Assembly (NCBI GenBank): GCA_948471115.1
Contig: CAOKRJ010000009.1
Coordinates: forward strand, 1 to 44,493
Reading direction: 5' to 3'
Length of the DNA stretch: 44,493 nt
Source: an uncultured Clostridium sp.
GTDB taxonomy: Bacteria > Bacillota > Clostridia > TANB77 > CAG-508
A program made the translations under genes and the position numbers. Below, in pieces: positions 28,364-36,842 of the stretch. Position 1 is the first letter of the stretch. Each line of letters begins with the position of its first letter. Under the pieces are notes generated by a model, which ran no database searches, was not told the origin of the DNA, and saw only the letters and a list, made by a program, of their open reading frames with translations.

Positions 28364-28711
28364 CTACACTAAGCAATTCAATTCACGCACAACATTTTTA
28401 ATGATATCATTTATATGTTTGTCAGAGTCTTTTTGTTGAATCTGAGATAATTCTAATAAAATCTTTTGTAATTGTTTTTCTTGATTGTCTAATTTTTTCA
28501 TAATTCCCAGTTTTTCCTCCATATTAAAAAGTTTTTTTTCTCCTTTTACTATACAGTCATGTACTGCTTGCCTTGTTATTCCTATTTCTTCTGCAATTTC
28601 TGCTAAAGATAAATTTTCATTATAGTATAAGTCCAAGACATTTTGTTGCTTATTTGTTAATACCTTTCCATAGATATCTAACAAAATACTAACTGTAACG
28701 TTTTTTTCCAT
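28364..28711 (-). CDS. ylxM: YlxM, UPF0122 helix-turn-helix protein
   Basis: The small DNA-binding-like protein has 115 residues and a sigma-70 region 4-type helix-turn-helix (LDLYYNENLSLAEIAEEIGITRQAVHDCIVKGEKKL). It is always found before ffh and in streptococci modulates the SRP. First gene of this operon. Confidence 0.93.
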   Translation of the reverse strand: MEKNVTVSILLDIYGKVLTNKQQNVLDLYYNENLSLAEIAEEIGITRQAVHDCIVKGEKKLFNMEEKLGIMKKLDNQEKQLQKILLELSQIQQKDSDKHINDIIKNVVRELNCLV

Positions 28712-28744
28712 TTTTTAATATCATTCCTCTCCAATGTACATATA

Positions 28745-28776
28745 AATTATCAAAAATTATTTTTCTTTTGATAATT
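28745..28776 (-). promoter_or_regulatory. Leader hairpin before ylxM
   Basis: AATTATCAAAA (28745-28755) and TTTTGATAATT (28766-28776) are exact inverse copies in the ylxM 5' leader, about 35 bases before the start codon. It could shield or expose the leader RNA. Confidence 0.45.
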
Positions 28777-28799
28777 AATCATAAGTGCAATGCTAATAT

Positions 28800-28828
28800 A
28801 CTTTACACCTTTTTATCTGATTTGTCAA
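28800..28828 (-). promoter_or_regulatory. Promoter of the ylxM-ffh operon
   Basis: TTGACA (28828-28823), 17 bases, TAAAGT (28805-28800) on the minus strand, giving a leader of about 80 bases. Confidence 0.65.
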
Positions 28829-28870
28829 TAGTTTTGCTTAATTTTTATAATTATTTAGTAGTTCTCTATT

Positions 28871-28940
28871 ATATAAAAAAAGAGAATTCAATGAAGAGTC
28901 TGCTGAAAAAGGAGCCACTCAATGAATTCTCTTTTTTTAT
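28871..28940 (-). terminator. Strong terminator after the 34541-28976 operon
   Basis: ATATAAAAAAAGAGAATTCA (28871-28890) and TGAATTCTCTTTTTTTAT (28923-28940) form a long stem with A/T runs on both sides, so it can act in both directions. The 32-base loop contains a second GAGT/ACTC pair. Confidence 0.85.
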
Positions 28941-28975
28941 ATTTTATTTGCAAATAAGTAATCAATTCTTACTAT

Positions 28976-29929
28976 TTACTTCAAAGCTTTATTTGTTGCA
29001 TTAGTTATATCTGTAAATTTAATTCCTTTGTTTATTTCTAAATTTGTTGAATCTCCTATATATTCTGCATTACTTATTATTGCAGAGATATTTCTAATCA
29101 TTTCTCTATTGAAATCATTATCTTCATTATATATTTGAAAACATGCTGAATACATTGAATTTAAACCTGCATATCCTATTAACATATTTGTACCACTCAT
29201 ATTACATTCTAAAAGTATATATTCAACTCCTCCTATTGTTTCTATTACAGGACTTGAAACAGTCATTGCATATTCACTAGATTTTTCCGAAAAATAACTG
29301 CTTATAGCACTTTTATTCTGTTTTAATTGTTGAAAATTTCCTTGTTGTATCATTAACTCAGCGACCCATGTCGATTCTGAATCTCCAAGCATTATAGTAT
29401 CATCAGTATTGTTCATTTCATAAACTAATGTATCTGGAATATATAATCTAAATCCTGCATATTTTACTTTATATGATGAATCTTTTTTATTAGAAACTGA
29501 ATTTGGTGTCTGAGAATCGTTATCAATATTAGTTGAATTACTAGTTTCATTATTTATTTGAATGCCATTATTATTGTTACTACTGTTACTTTTTTTATTT
29601 TTTGATGTAAACATCGAATAAATAGCAAGTATACTCCCTCCAACTATTATAGTTCCCATTAAAGCTATTAAAAATATTTTAACCATATATTTTACATCAT
29701 TATTTTTATATTGTTGTTTATAATTTTGTTTGTATTGTTGATTGTAATTGCTTTGTTGCTCTGTACTTTGGTAATTTGCATAATTTACTTGTTGATTTAC
29801 AGGTCTTTCATAAGCGTACATATTAGAGTTGTTAGCATTATTATCTTTTAAATTTTTAACCATCTCTCCACAATTCGGGCAGAACATATCATCCTCTTTA
29901 ATTTCTTTTCCACATTTACTACATTTCAT
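28976..29929 (-). CDS. Zinc-ribbon, single-pass membrane protein (operon gene 4)
   Basis: The 317-residue protein opens with a zinc ribbon (Cys3, Cys6, Cys17, Cys20), then a Gln/Asn/Tyr-rich linker, a membrane segment (about residues 80-106), a Ser/Asn linker and an outer domain of about 150 residues ending ITNATNKALK. The outer domain (GFRLYIPDTLVYEM to MIRNISAIIS) has a pattern like the first domain of the next upstream gene's product, perhaps a shared fold. The zinc ribbon has the same cysteine spacing as in the 33345-34541 product. Cytoplasmic ribbon plus outer domain suggests a sensor or assembly factor. Function unknown. Confidence 0.75.
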   Translation of the reverse strand: MKCSKCGKEIKEDDMFCPNCGEMVKNLKDNNANNSNMYAYERPVNQQVNYANYQSTEQQSNYNQQYKQNYKQQYKNNDVKYMVKIFLIALMGTIIVGGSILAIYSMFTSKNKKSNSSNNNNGIQINNETSNSTNIDNDSQTPNSVSNKKDSSYKVKYAGFRLYIPDTLVYEMNNTDDTIMLGDSESTWVAELMIQQGNFQQLKQNKSAISSYFSEKSSEYAMTVSSPVIETIGGVEYILLECNMSGTNMLIGYAGLNSMYSACFQIYNEDNDFNREMIRNISAIISNAEYIGDSTNLEINKGIKFTDITNATNKALK

Positions 29930-29962
29930 ATTTTTTCTCCTTTCAAATTTTATAAAATTGTA

Positions 29963-31585
29963 TTAATTTATAATTATATCAAAATTTGTTAATTGATTTA
30001 TCAATTCATCAGTAATTTCTCTATTGTCATTTGCTCTTATTTTTATTACTAAATAATTATTGTCGTCCAGCTTATAGAAAAATATTTTTTCCTTAGTATA
30101 ATATTTATATCTGTTTCCATTTTCATCTAATTCATTGCTTAAATTAGTATATCCTCTTTCATATTCCATAAATTTCTTGTCATGAATTGTTCTTTCTTTA
30201 CCTTTTGATAATTCTGTATATTTTCCATATTCTTTTAAGTTCTCTTTATCCTTATTTATTATTTCTAATTGTGTATCGATATTAGACTTTACAGTTTCAT
30301 ATGTTATTTCATATTCATATATATCTTTTACTTTATCATATCCACACACATAGTTTCTTTTTCTATATAAATTTTCTTCTTTATCTAGCTCTTTATAATT
30401 ATCTGGTAATTTTAACTTTATTTCTTCTGTTTGTTTATATGTAGAATCTACAAATCTTTTTAGATTTCCAGTTAAAAATATGTCTTCTTTTTGAATCTTT
30501 ATGCTACTAGCTATGTTTTCAGTTGTATTTACTTTAATCATTGTAATAAGTTCTTTAGGTATTCCTATTCCTCTAGAAGATAGTTCAACTATAAATATAT
30601 GATTTTTATTTAATTCAAATACAATTGTAATATTTTCAGTTATTTTATTCTTATATAAATAGCTATTTCTGTAAATATAACTTAAAGGCTCATTATTTAA
30701 AATGTTTATCTCTTCCTTGACCTCATTATATAAATTTAAATTATATTTACTATATATATTAGGAGTCTCTTCTCGATCTAAATATTCATATAAATTACAT
30801 TGTAATATGCTTGTTCGTAAATCAATATTAGTTCCATCAGTAATGTTTTCAAATTTAAAACTTCCTTGTCTTGTATTATAATCTATTAATTTAAAATTAC
30901 TTGGAATAGAATAATTTACACAATAATTTGATGCTGCAATTTCATATTCTTCTACATTATTTAACAATTTAGTTACATCTTCCTGCTCAGTATAATGTAT
31001 ATCTGTTGTATACAAATTAATATTGCTAATTACATCAAATGTTTGCTCATTCAAAGTAAAACTATTAATAATTCTTTTTACATTGTCTAGTAAAATGTCA
31101 AAGTATCTAAATGTAGATTCATATGTAAATACTATTATTCTATTACCTTGCTTATATAAGTCAATCATAACCTGACTGCTATCTGATTCTAATAATATTC
31201 TATATAAGTCTATATCACTTTTTGGTATTTTTGATTTTTCTTTATGTATTAAACTGTAATTTTTATTATGTTCTTGAATATTGTATAATAAACTATCTGT
31301 TATTTCTTCTAATGATTTATATTGATGTTCATTTTCTAAATTTTTTATTGTTATATTTAACTCACTTTTACTTTTTTTGTGAAGAAGTTTGATTTCATTT
31401 TCTTCTTCTATAATCTTTTTCCAAGAATTATCATATTGTAATGAATAAATGTTATTATTTATTTGTTGTATTTTCGTCTTTGTATTTGTTATTATACTAT
31501 ATATTGTAATTCCTAATATCAAAATTGTTATAATTATCAATACAATTAATAATGTACTCTTATATCTTTTAAAAAACTTTATCAT
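29963..31585 (-). CDS. Large single-pass membrane protein, function unknown (operon gene 3)
   Basis: A membrane anchor (about residues 11-34) is followed by some 500 residues outside the cell. The first part (about 45-175) starts IYSLQYDNSWKKI and ends IIVFTYESTFRYFDILLDNVKRIINSF, recalling PsbP-like surface folds. The last part (about 395-540) ends with a similar strand-helix pattern. No catalytic motif is seen. Its start codon overlaps the end of the pseudo-protease gene by four bases, so the two are translationally coupled. Confidence 0.7.
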   Translation of the reverse strand: MIKFFKRYKSTLLIVLIIITILILGITIYSIITNTKTKIQQINNNIYSLQYDNSWKKIIEEENEIKLLHKKSKSELNITIKNLENEHQYKSLEEITDSLLYNIQEHNKNYSLIHKEKSKIPKSDIDLYRILLESDSSQVMIDLYKQGNRIIVFTYESTFRYFDILLDNVKRIINSFTLNEQTFDVISNINLYTTDIHYTEQEDVTKLLNNVEEYEIAASNYCVNYSIPSNFKLIDYNTRQGSFKFENITDGTNIDLRTSILQCNLYEYLDREETPNIYSKYNLNLYNEVKEEINILNNEPLSYIYRNSYLYKNKITENITIVFELNKNHIFIVELSSRGIGIPKELITMIKVNTTENIASSIKIQKEDIFLTGNLKRFVDSTYKQTEEIKLKLPDNYKELDKEENLYRKRNYVCGYDKVKDIYEYEITYETVKSNIDTQLEIINKDKENLKEYGKYTELSKGKERTIHDKKFMEYERGYTNLSNELDENGNRYKYYTKEKIFFYKLDDNNYLVIKIRANDNREITDELINQLTNFDIIIN

Positions 31586-33309
31586 AATTTCTCCATAACT
31601 ATTATTAAATAATCAAATTCTTTCATAATTATTATTTTGTATTTATCATTTTCATAAAATGCTTTAGAATTTGATATATTTTTTTCTTTATACCCTTTAT
31701 TTTTTAAATTTTGTTTGTACTCATTTGCAAATTGCATAGTATCTATATAATTTGATATATCATTTTTATATCTTAAACTTATAATTCCATCCCCATATGA
31801 ACATTTTATTAACTTTAGTGCAATTTTTTCTTTTATATCTTCTACATTGTTATATTCTAACCATTTATCTTCTGGAATATCATTTATTGTCTTTTCTTCT
31901 GTAAACTTTGTATAATAATTTTCTTTTAGCTCACTAAATGATATAGCTTTTATATCTTCATAATTTTTTGCTTTTGCTATTTCATAATATTCTTTAATTA
32001 TATCTAAACTTGTTGCATACGATATACTTGTATTAAAACTTTTTGAATTAATCATACCCACTAATTTTCCATCGTTATTAAAAATTGGACTTCCTTGCAT
32101 TTCTTCTGTTATTGGTAAAGATGTTTGTATATCATTATCTTTAGATAGTATAATTCCCTTATTAGTGCTTAAACCTATCCCTGTTTTACTATTTAATATT
32201 ATTATTGCATCTTCTTTTTCGATTTTATTTGTATCTGTAACTTGAATAAAATTTTGATTTTTATTTTTTACTTTTAAAACAGCAATATCATTTTTTTCAT
32301 TCATTGTTACTATTCCATCTAATTCATATATCACTCCTGAACTATCACTAATAATAATATTTTGTGCTTTTATTAATGAACTTTCAATATAGTTATACGT
32401 TGTTAATATTAATCCTTCATTTATAAAAAATCCATTTGCAATTACTATAGATCCTGTATTATATGTTGAATATAAATATACTATTTTTTGTTTATTTTCA
32501 TTATAAATTTTTGTTAAAGTGTCATTTGTTATTGCATTTGCTTTACTAAAGTTATATGTATCTCCTAATTGTGAATTATAATCTACATTTTTTGATAACG
32601 TCCCGTCTTTTTCATTACTGTTTTCTATATATTCTTTAATATCATCTGCTGTTTCGCCATATAAGTATAATAATTTATATTCCTCATTTAATTTTTTAAA
32701 ATAATAATACATTGTTAAATCTGTTTTAACTATATTATAATTCATTGGATTATTTTCATCTTGTTCCTTTATTGTAACATTAGTTAATGTGATTGAACTT
32801 AACACATTCATATCATCTATTATTGATACTCTTATTTCTCCATAATTATTGTATTTGACTTCTAGTTCATTTAATATTGAAAACATTCTTGGTAGACAAA
32901 TTCCAGATAAAATATCATCTTTATATTCTTGACTTTCCTGATTTAGTCCTGTAAGAAATTTTTCATCTTTTGGTATCTCTGGATTATATCTTAAATTCAA
33001 GTAATCATGATGTCTTTTGAAATAATTTTCACTATTCTCATTTACACTATTAGCTTCGCCTAATAGCAGATATGTTGTTTTCTTTGTTAATTCAGTTATA
33101 TTTTGCTTTAAATCATGGTTCTCATTTTTATCATCATATTCTATTTCAAAACTATTATCAAAATTTGAAGAAATGTTCTTTCGCTTATTATCTAATGAAA
33201 ATGTTTCATCATTAATCATTAGTTTGTCTTTTAATGCAAATGTTATAGTTCCCATGGATATAAATAATAAAAGTATAACACTAATTAATATTTTTATTTT
33301 ATTCTTCAT
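31582..33309 (-). CDS. Membrane-anchored trypsin-like pseudo-protease (operon gene 2)
   Basis: The 575-residue protein has an N-terminal anchor (about 6-26), about 240 residues of unknown fold, then a trypsin-like domain near residues 270-450. Fold markers are GFFINEGLILTTYNYI (293-308), NDIAVLKVK (340-348) and MQGSPIFNNDGKLVGM (404-419). Compared with the HtrA/V8 pattern ILTNNHV, DLAVLK and GNSGSP, the catalytic His becomes Asn306 and the Ser becomes Gln405. Only the Asp (341) remains. It should bind rather than cut peptides. A C-terminal domain of about 110 residues follows. It sits after the zincin gene by 35 bases. Confidence 0.8.
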   Translation of the reverse strand: MKNKIKILISVILLLFISMGTITFALKDKLMINDETFSLDNKRKNISSNFDNSFEIEYDDKNENHDLKQNITELTKKTTYLLLGEANSVNENSENYFKRHHDYLNLRYNPEIPKDEKFLTGLNQESQEYKDDILSGICLPRMFSILNELEVKYNNYGEIRVSIIDDMNVLSSITLTNVTIKEQDENNPMNYNIVKTDLTMYYYFKKLNEEYKLLYLYGETADDIKEYIENSNEKDGTLSKNVDYNSQLGDTYNFSKANAITNDTLTKIYNENKQKIVYLYSTYNTGSIVIANGFFINEGLILTTYNYIESSLIKAQNIIISDSSGVIYELDGIVTMNEKNDIAVLKVKNKNQNFIQVTDTNKIEKEDAIIILNSKTGIGLSTNKGIILSKDNDIQTSLPITEEMQGSPIFNNDGKLVGMINSKSFNTSISYATSLDIIKEYYEIAKAKNYEDIKAISFSELKENYYTKFTEEKTINDIPEDKWLEYNNVEDIKEKIALKLIKCSYGDGIISLRYKNDISNYIDTMQFANEYKQNLKNKGYKEKNISNSKAFYENDKYKIIIMKEFDYLIIVMEKL

Positions 33310-33344
33310 CTTTTACCTTTCTAGTAACTGATGTTACTTATATC

Positions 33345-34541
33345 TTAATTTTCTATATATTTTTTTAATACTTCTACTATATATTTACTTACTATATTAG
33401 AATTTTTATCATTTAGATATACATCATGGAATGCCTCTGCAATAGTTTCATCATATATATAATTTCCTGATTCATCTTTTGATAATGCATATTCTGATAT
33501 TTGTCCTCTCCATTTATCAAAATCAATATTCCCATTATCTCTTATGTAATTTTGATGAGCCTCTTGTAACATTTTTTTTGAAAATGTACCATTTGCAAAG
33601 TCCTTAAATATATCATAGTAATTCTGAAGTTTACTGTCTTCAACTATAATTAGCGAATCCATATTATATTGATTTAACAATGCTATAAATGATAAATAAT
33701 GTCCAAATTCATGTGCTACAGGTGAATATTTTGTAGCATTTTTAGGAAAATGTCCAGACTTTGAACTTGCTTCTACTGCTACATCAATCCTTTCTGGATT
33801 TAAAAAGTATTTTGCATTTAATTGAATTTGTGTTTTTATTACCCATGGTCTTGTGGTTTTAGTATTAGATGTTCCAAACATAAATATAGGTCTAAAAAGT
33901 GCTATAACTCCTGCCTCTGACATATCTAAATTTGTTAATGTCAAATTAGTTAAATACCCTCTTGCACTTGGGTAATTTGTGTAAATATCTTTAATAACAT
34001 TTTCTAATTCTTTAGCAAATTTTATATCCATTTCTTTTAAGTTTACTGCTGTTATAGAATATTTATTTATTATATCATTCTCTATCTGTATTATCTCTTT
34101 TGAATAATCTGTTTTTTTTTGATCCTCTGAATCTTTTTCAATAAGCCTATTCGCATCTGATACATTTTTTATTGTAAGACCTGAATATACGTTGTCAGTT
34201 ATAATCGAAGTTTTATATTTTCCCTTTGCAGTATTTTTACTAGATGTAGTTGTTTGAACATCTGTTGTTGTTTCTTGTTCATCTCCTACTAAGCTATTGT
34301 CCAAAATATAATCATTTTTATTATTATTATTTAGTATAAAATAGACTGATACTACTATTGTTATTACTAAAATTATTGTTATTATAATAGGTATAGTAAT
34401 GCTTGTTTTTCTCTTGTTATTATTAATATTATATCTATTAAAATCTATTGTATCTCTTTTATTATATAATAATAAGTTTCCGCATTTATTACAATATTGT
34501 TGATCTGAATCAACCTTATTTCCACATTTATTGCAAAACAT
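33345..34541 (-). CDS. Zinc-ribbon, membrane-anchored zincin-type metalloprotease (operon gene 1)
   Basis: The N-terminal zinc ribbon has Cys3, Cys6, Cys17 and Cys20. A membrane segment (about 47-70) follows, then a Thr/Ser-rich linker and an outer domain. This has HEFGH at residues 277-281, the zinc-binding and catalytic motif. The downstream SEYA (349-352) and ETIAEAF (365-371) with Glu369 as possible third ligand resemble the zincin domains of lethal-factor/MuF-associated proteins. It should be an active peptidase on the outer side. It is the first gene of a four-gene operon, the other members of which share its zinc ribbon or membrane layout. Confidence 0.8.
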   Translation of the reverse strand: MFCNKCGNKVDSDQQYCNKCGNLLLYNKRDTIDFNRYNINNNKRKTSITIPIIITIILVITIVVSVYFILNNNNKNDYILDNSLVGDEQETTTDVQTTTSSKNTAKGKYKTSIITDNVYSGLTIKNVSDANRLIEKDSEDQKKTDYSKEIIQIENDIINKYSITAVNLKEMDIKFAKELENVIKDIYTNYPSARGYLTNLTLTNLDMSEAGVIALFRPIFMFGTSNTKTTRPWVIKTQIQLNAKYFLNPERIDVAVEASSKSGHFPKNATKYSPVAHEFGHYLSFIALLNQYNMDSLIIVEDSKLQNYYDIFKDFANGTFSKKMLQEAHQNYIRDNGNIDFDKWRGQISEYALSKDESGNYIYDETIAEAFHDVYLNDKNSNIVSKYIVEVLKKYIEN

Positions 34542-34661
34542 AATATCTCCTACTTCTATCTTTTATAACAAGTGTTTTGTTTTTTTTACTAATTTAAATG
34601 TTTTATATTAACATATATAAATATATTATCAAAATTAATATTTTTTTTCAATGATTTAGCG

Positions 34662-34691
34662 AAAAAAGTCATATAATTTTAATTATATGAC
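34662..34691 (-). terminator. Terminator after the ABC exporter genes
   Basis: On the minus strand GTCATATAATT, two bases, AATTATATGAC and then TTTTTTCGC, a good intrinsic terminator. A second stem, GCACATTT/AAATGTGC near 34770-34793, lies closer to the exporter stop. The rest of 34542-34796 holds only AT-rich sequence that must include the promoter of the next operon; TTGATA-16-TAATAT at 34632-34605 is a candidate. Confidence 0.75.
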
Positions 34692-34796
34692 GAAAATATT
34701 ACATTTTTTCATTTCTGTTTTCACATCACCCATGCAATGTGCTTTTATAGTGATATTAATATGATGTATGCACATTTTATGTATCAAATGTGCACA

Positions 34797-36842
34797 TTAA
34801 AGCTCAAATTGTGAATTATATAGCTCTGCATATATTCCATTTTTTTCTATTAGCTCTTCATGGTTTCCTTGTTCTACTATGTTTCCATTTCCTATTACTA
34901 ATATTAAGTCTGCATTTTTTATTGTTGATAGTCTATGTGCTATTATAAATGATGTTTTTCCTTCTGTTAGCTTATCCATCGCTTTTTGTACCAATTCCTC
35001 TGTTCGTGTATCTACATTTGATGTTGCTTCATCTAAAATTAAGAATGGTGCATTTTGTATCATTCCTCTTGCAATTGTTAGTAATTGCCTTTGTCCTGAT
35101 GATACACTATCATCTTCTGATATTTTTGAGTCATATCCATTAGGTAATGTTTTTATAAAATGGTGTAATCCAACTGTTTTACATACTTCTACTATTTGCT
35201 CATGATTTACATTTTCACTATTGTATATTATATTTTCTTTTATTGTTCCTTCAAATAACCATGTGTCTTGTAATACCATTGTAAATAAGTCATGTATGTT
35301 TTCTCTTGTTAATTCTGTAGTTGGTACTCCATCTATCTTTATATTTCCTGAGTCAATATCATAGAATTTCATTAATAAGTTTACTAGGGTCGTTTTCCCT
35401 GCTCCTGTTGGTCCTACTATTGCTATTTTTTGTCCTGGTTCTGCAACTGCACTAAATCCTTGTATTGTCGGTTTGTCATTATTGTCATATTGAAATACAA
35501 TGTTTTCAAATTCTATTTTTCCTTTTACTTCTTCTTTTTTTAGTGTTTTAGTTATTTCTTTTTGGTTTGACATTTCTTTTTCATCTAAAAATTCAAATAC
35601 TCTTTCACTTGCTGCTGCTGTTGATTGTAGTGATGTCATTGCTTGTGCAATTTGACTTAATGGATTTGTAAATAATCTTACATATGTTATGAATGCTACT
35701 ATTACTCCAAATGATATTATATTGTTCATTGTAAGAATTGCACCTACTATACATACTGCTACATATCCAAAGTTTCCTATAAATGCCATTATTGGATGCA
35801 TCAATCCTGATAAAAATTGACTTTTTCTGTTTGCTTCATATACTTTTTTGTTGTATTCATCAAATTTTCTGTCCGCTTCTTTTCTACCATTATATACTTT
35901 TACGACATTTAATCCTGAATATATTTCTTCAATATGCCCATTTAAGTTTCCTAGTTCTTCTTGTCTTGATACGAAATATTTTTGTGATTTTCCTAAGATA
36001 AAGAACATTAGTATAAATCCTAATAAACTTGCTAAAATTGCTGTTATTGCCATTATCCAGTTTGTATAAAACATCATTATTATTGTTCCTATAAATAGTG
36101 TTACACTGCTTACTAATGTTGCTAATGATTGATTCATTGATTGTGCTATTGTGTCTACATCGTTTGTAACTCTTGATAATATATCTCCTGTTGAGTGTTT
36201 ATCAAAATACCTAAGTGGTAAACTATTTATTTTTTTAGAAATTCTAGTTCTTAGTACTTTGGCAAATTTATTTGATACATCTGTCATACATATTGATTGT
36301 ATGAATATAAATAATGCACTTGAAATATATATGCTTGCTAAGAATAATGTTATTCTCTTTATTTCTTCTGTATTCATAAATGGTTTTACTACATCTTGAA
36401 TTGATTGTGGCATTTCATCTATTTTTTTATATAACTGTTCTACTGTGGCTTGTTCACCTATATTACTCATTATGTTTAAAAATTCCATTTGGTCTTCTAC
36501 TGATATTTTTGTACCATCTATTTCAATTTCTTCTATTATTCCTTTTTCAAAGTTTGTAATTACTTGTTGTCCAAGTGTTTCTAAGTTATCACTATTTACT
36601 ACCAATCCTTTAGATATTTCGTCTGTTAGTTTTGATAATCTATTTGGTGCACTTATTGAGAGTATTGCACCTAATGTTGCTAACAAAAGTGCTATTATGA
36701 TTAGTATTCTAAATTTATTTAATTCGTTAAATAGCCTTTTCATTGCTACTTTAAAGTCTTTTGCTTTTTCTGCTGGTGCCCCTCCCATTCCTGGTCCCAT
36801 TGGTCCTCTTCTTCTAGGAGTATCTTTAAATTCATTAGCCAT
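34797..36842 (-). CDS. ABC exporter half, active-site subunit with an extracellular insert
   Basis: The 681-residue protein has a membrane domain of six helices and one ATPase domain. Walker A GPTGAGKTT is at 477-485, Walker B LILDEATS at 601-608 with the catalytic Glu605, but the signature is VSSGQ (580-584) instead of LSGGQ. Between helices 1 and 2 lie about 95 extra residues (70-165) outside the cell. A Gly/Pro/Met-rich N-terminus precedes helix 1. Overlap of eight bases with the preceding ABC gene indicates a heterodimer, as in TM287/288 or LmrCD. The substrate, perhaps a drug, lipid or peptide, is not evident. Confidence 0.93.
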   Translation of the reverse strand: MANEFKDTPRRRGPMGPGMGGAPAEKAKDFKVAMKRLFNELNKFRILIIIALLLATLGAILSISAPNRLSKLTDEISKGLVVNSDNLETLGQQVITNFEKGIIEEIEIDGTKISVEDQMEFLNIMSNIGEQATVEQLYKKIDEMPQSIQDVVKPFMNTEEIKRITLFLASIYISSALFIFIQSICMTDVSNKFAKVLRTRISKKINSLPLRYFDKHSTGDILSRVTNDVDTIAQSMNQSLATLVSSVTLFIGTIIMMFYTNWIMAITAILASLLGFILMFFILGKSQKYFVSRQEELGNLNGHIEEIYSGLNVVKVYNGRKEADRKFDEYNKKVYEANRKSQFLSGLMHPIMAFIGNFGYVAVCIVGAILTMNNIISFGVIVAFITYVRLFTNPLSQIAQAMTSLQSTAAASERVFEFLDEKEMSNQKEITKTLKKEEVKGKIEFENIVFQYDNNDKPTIQGFSAVAEPGQKIAIVGPTGAGKTTLVNLLMKFYDIDSGNIKIDGVPTTELTRENIHDLFTMVLQDTWLFEGTIKENIIYNSENVNHEQIVEVCKTVGLHHFIKTLPNGYDSKISEDDSVSSGQRQLLTIARGMIQNAPFLILDEATSNVDTRTEELVQKAMDKLTEGKTSFIIAHRLSTIKNADLILVIGNGNIVEQGNHEELIEKNGIYAELYNSQFEL

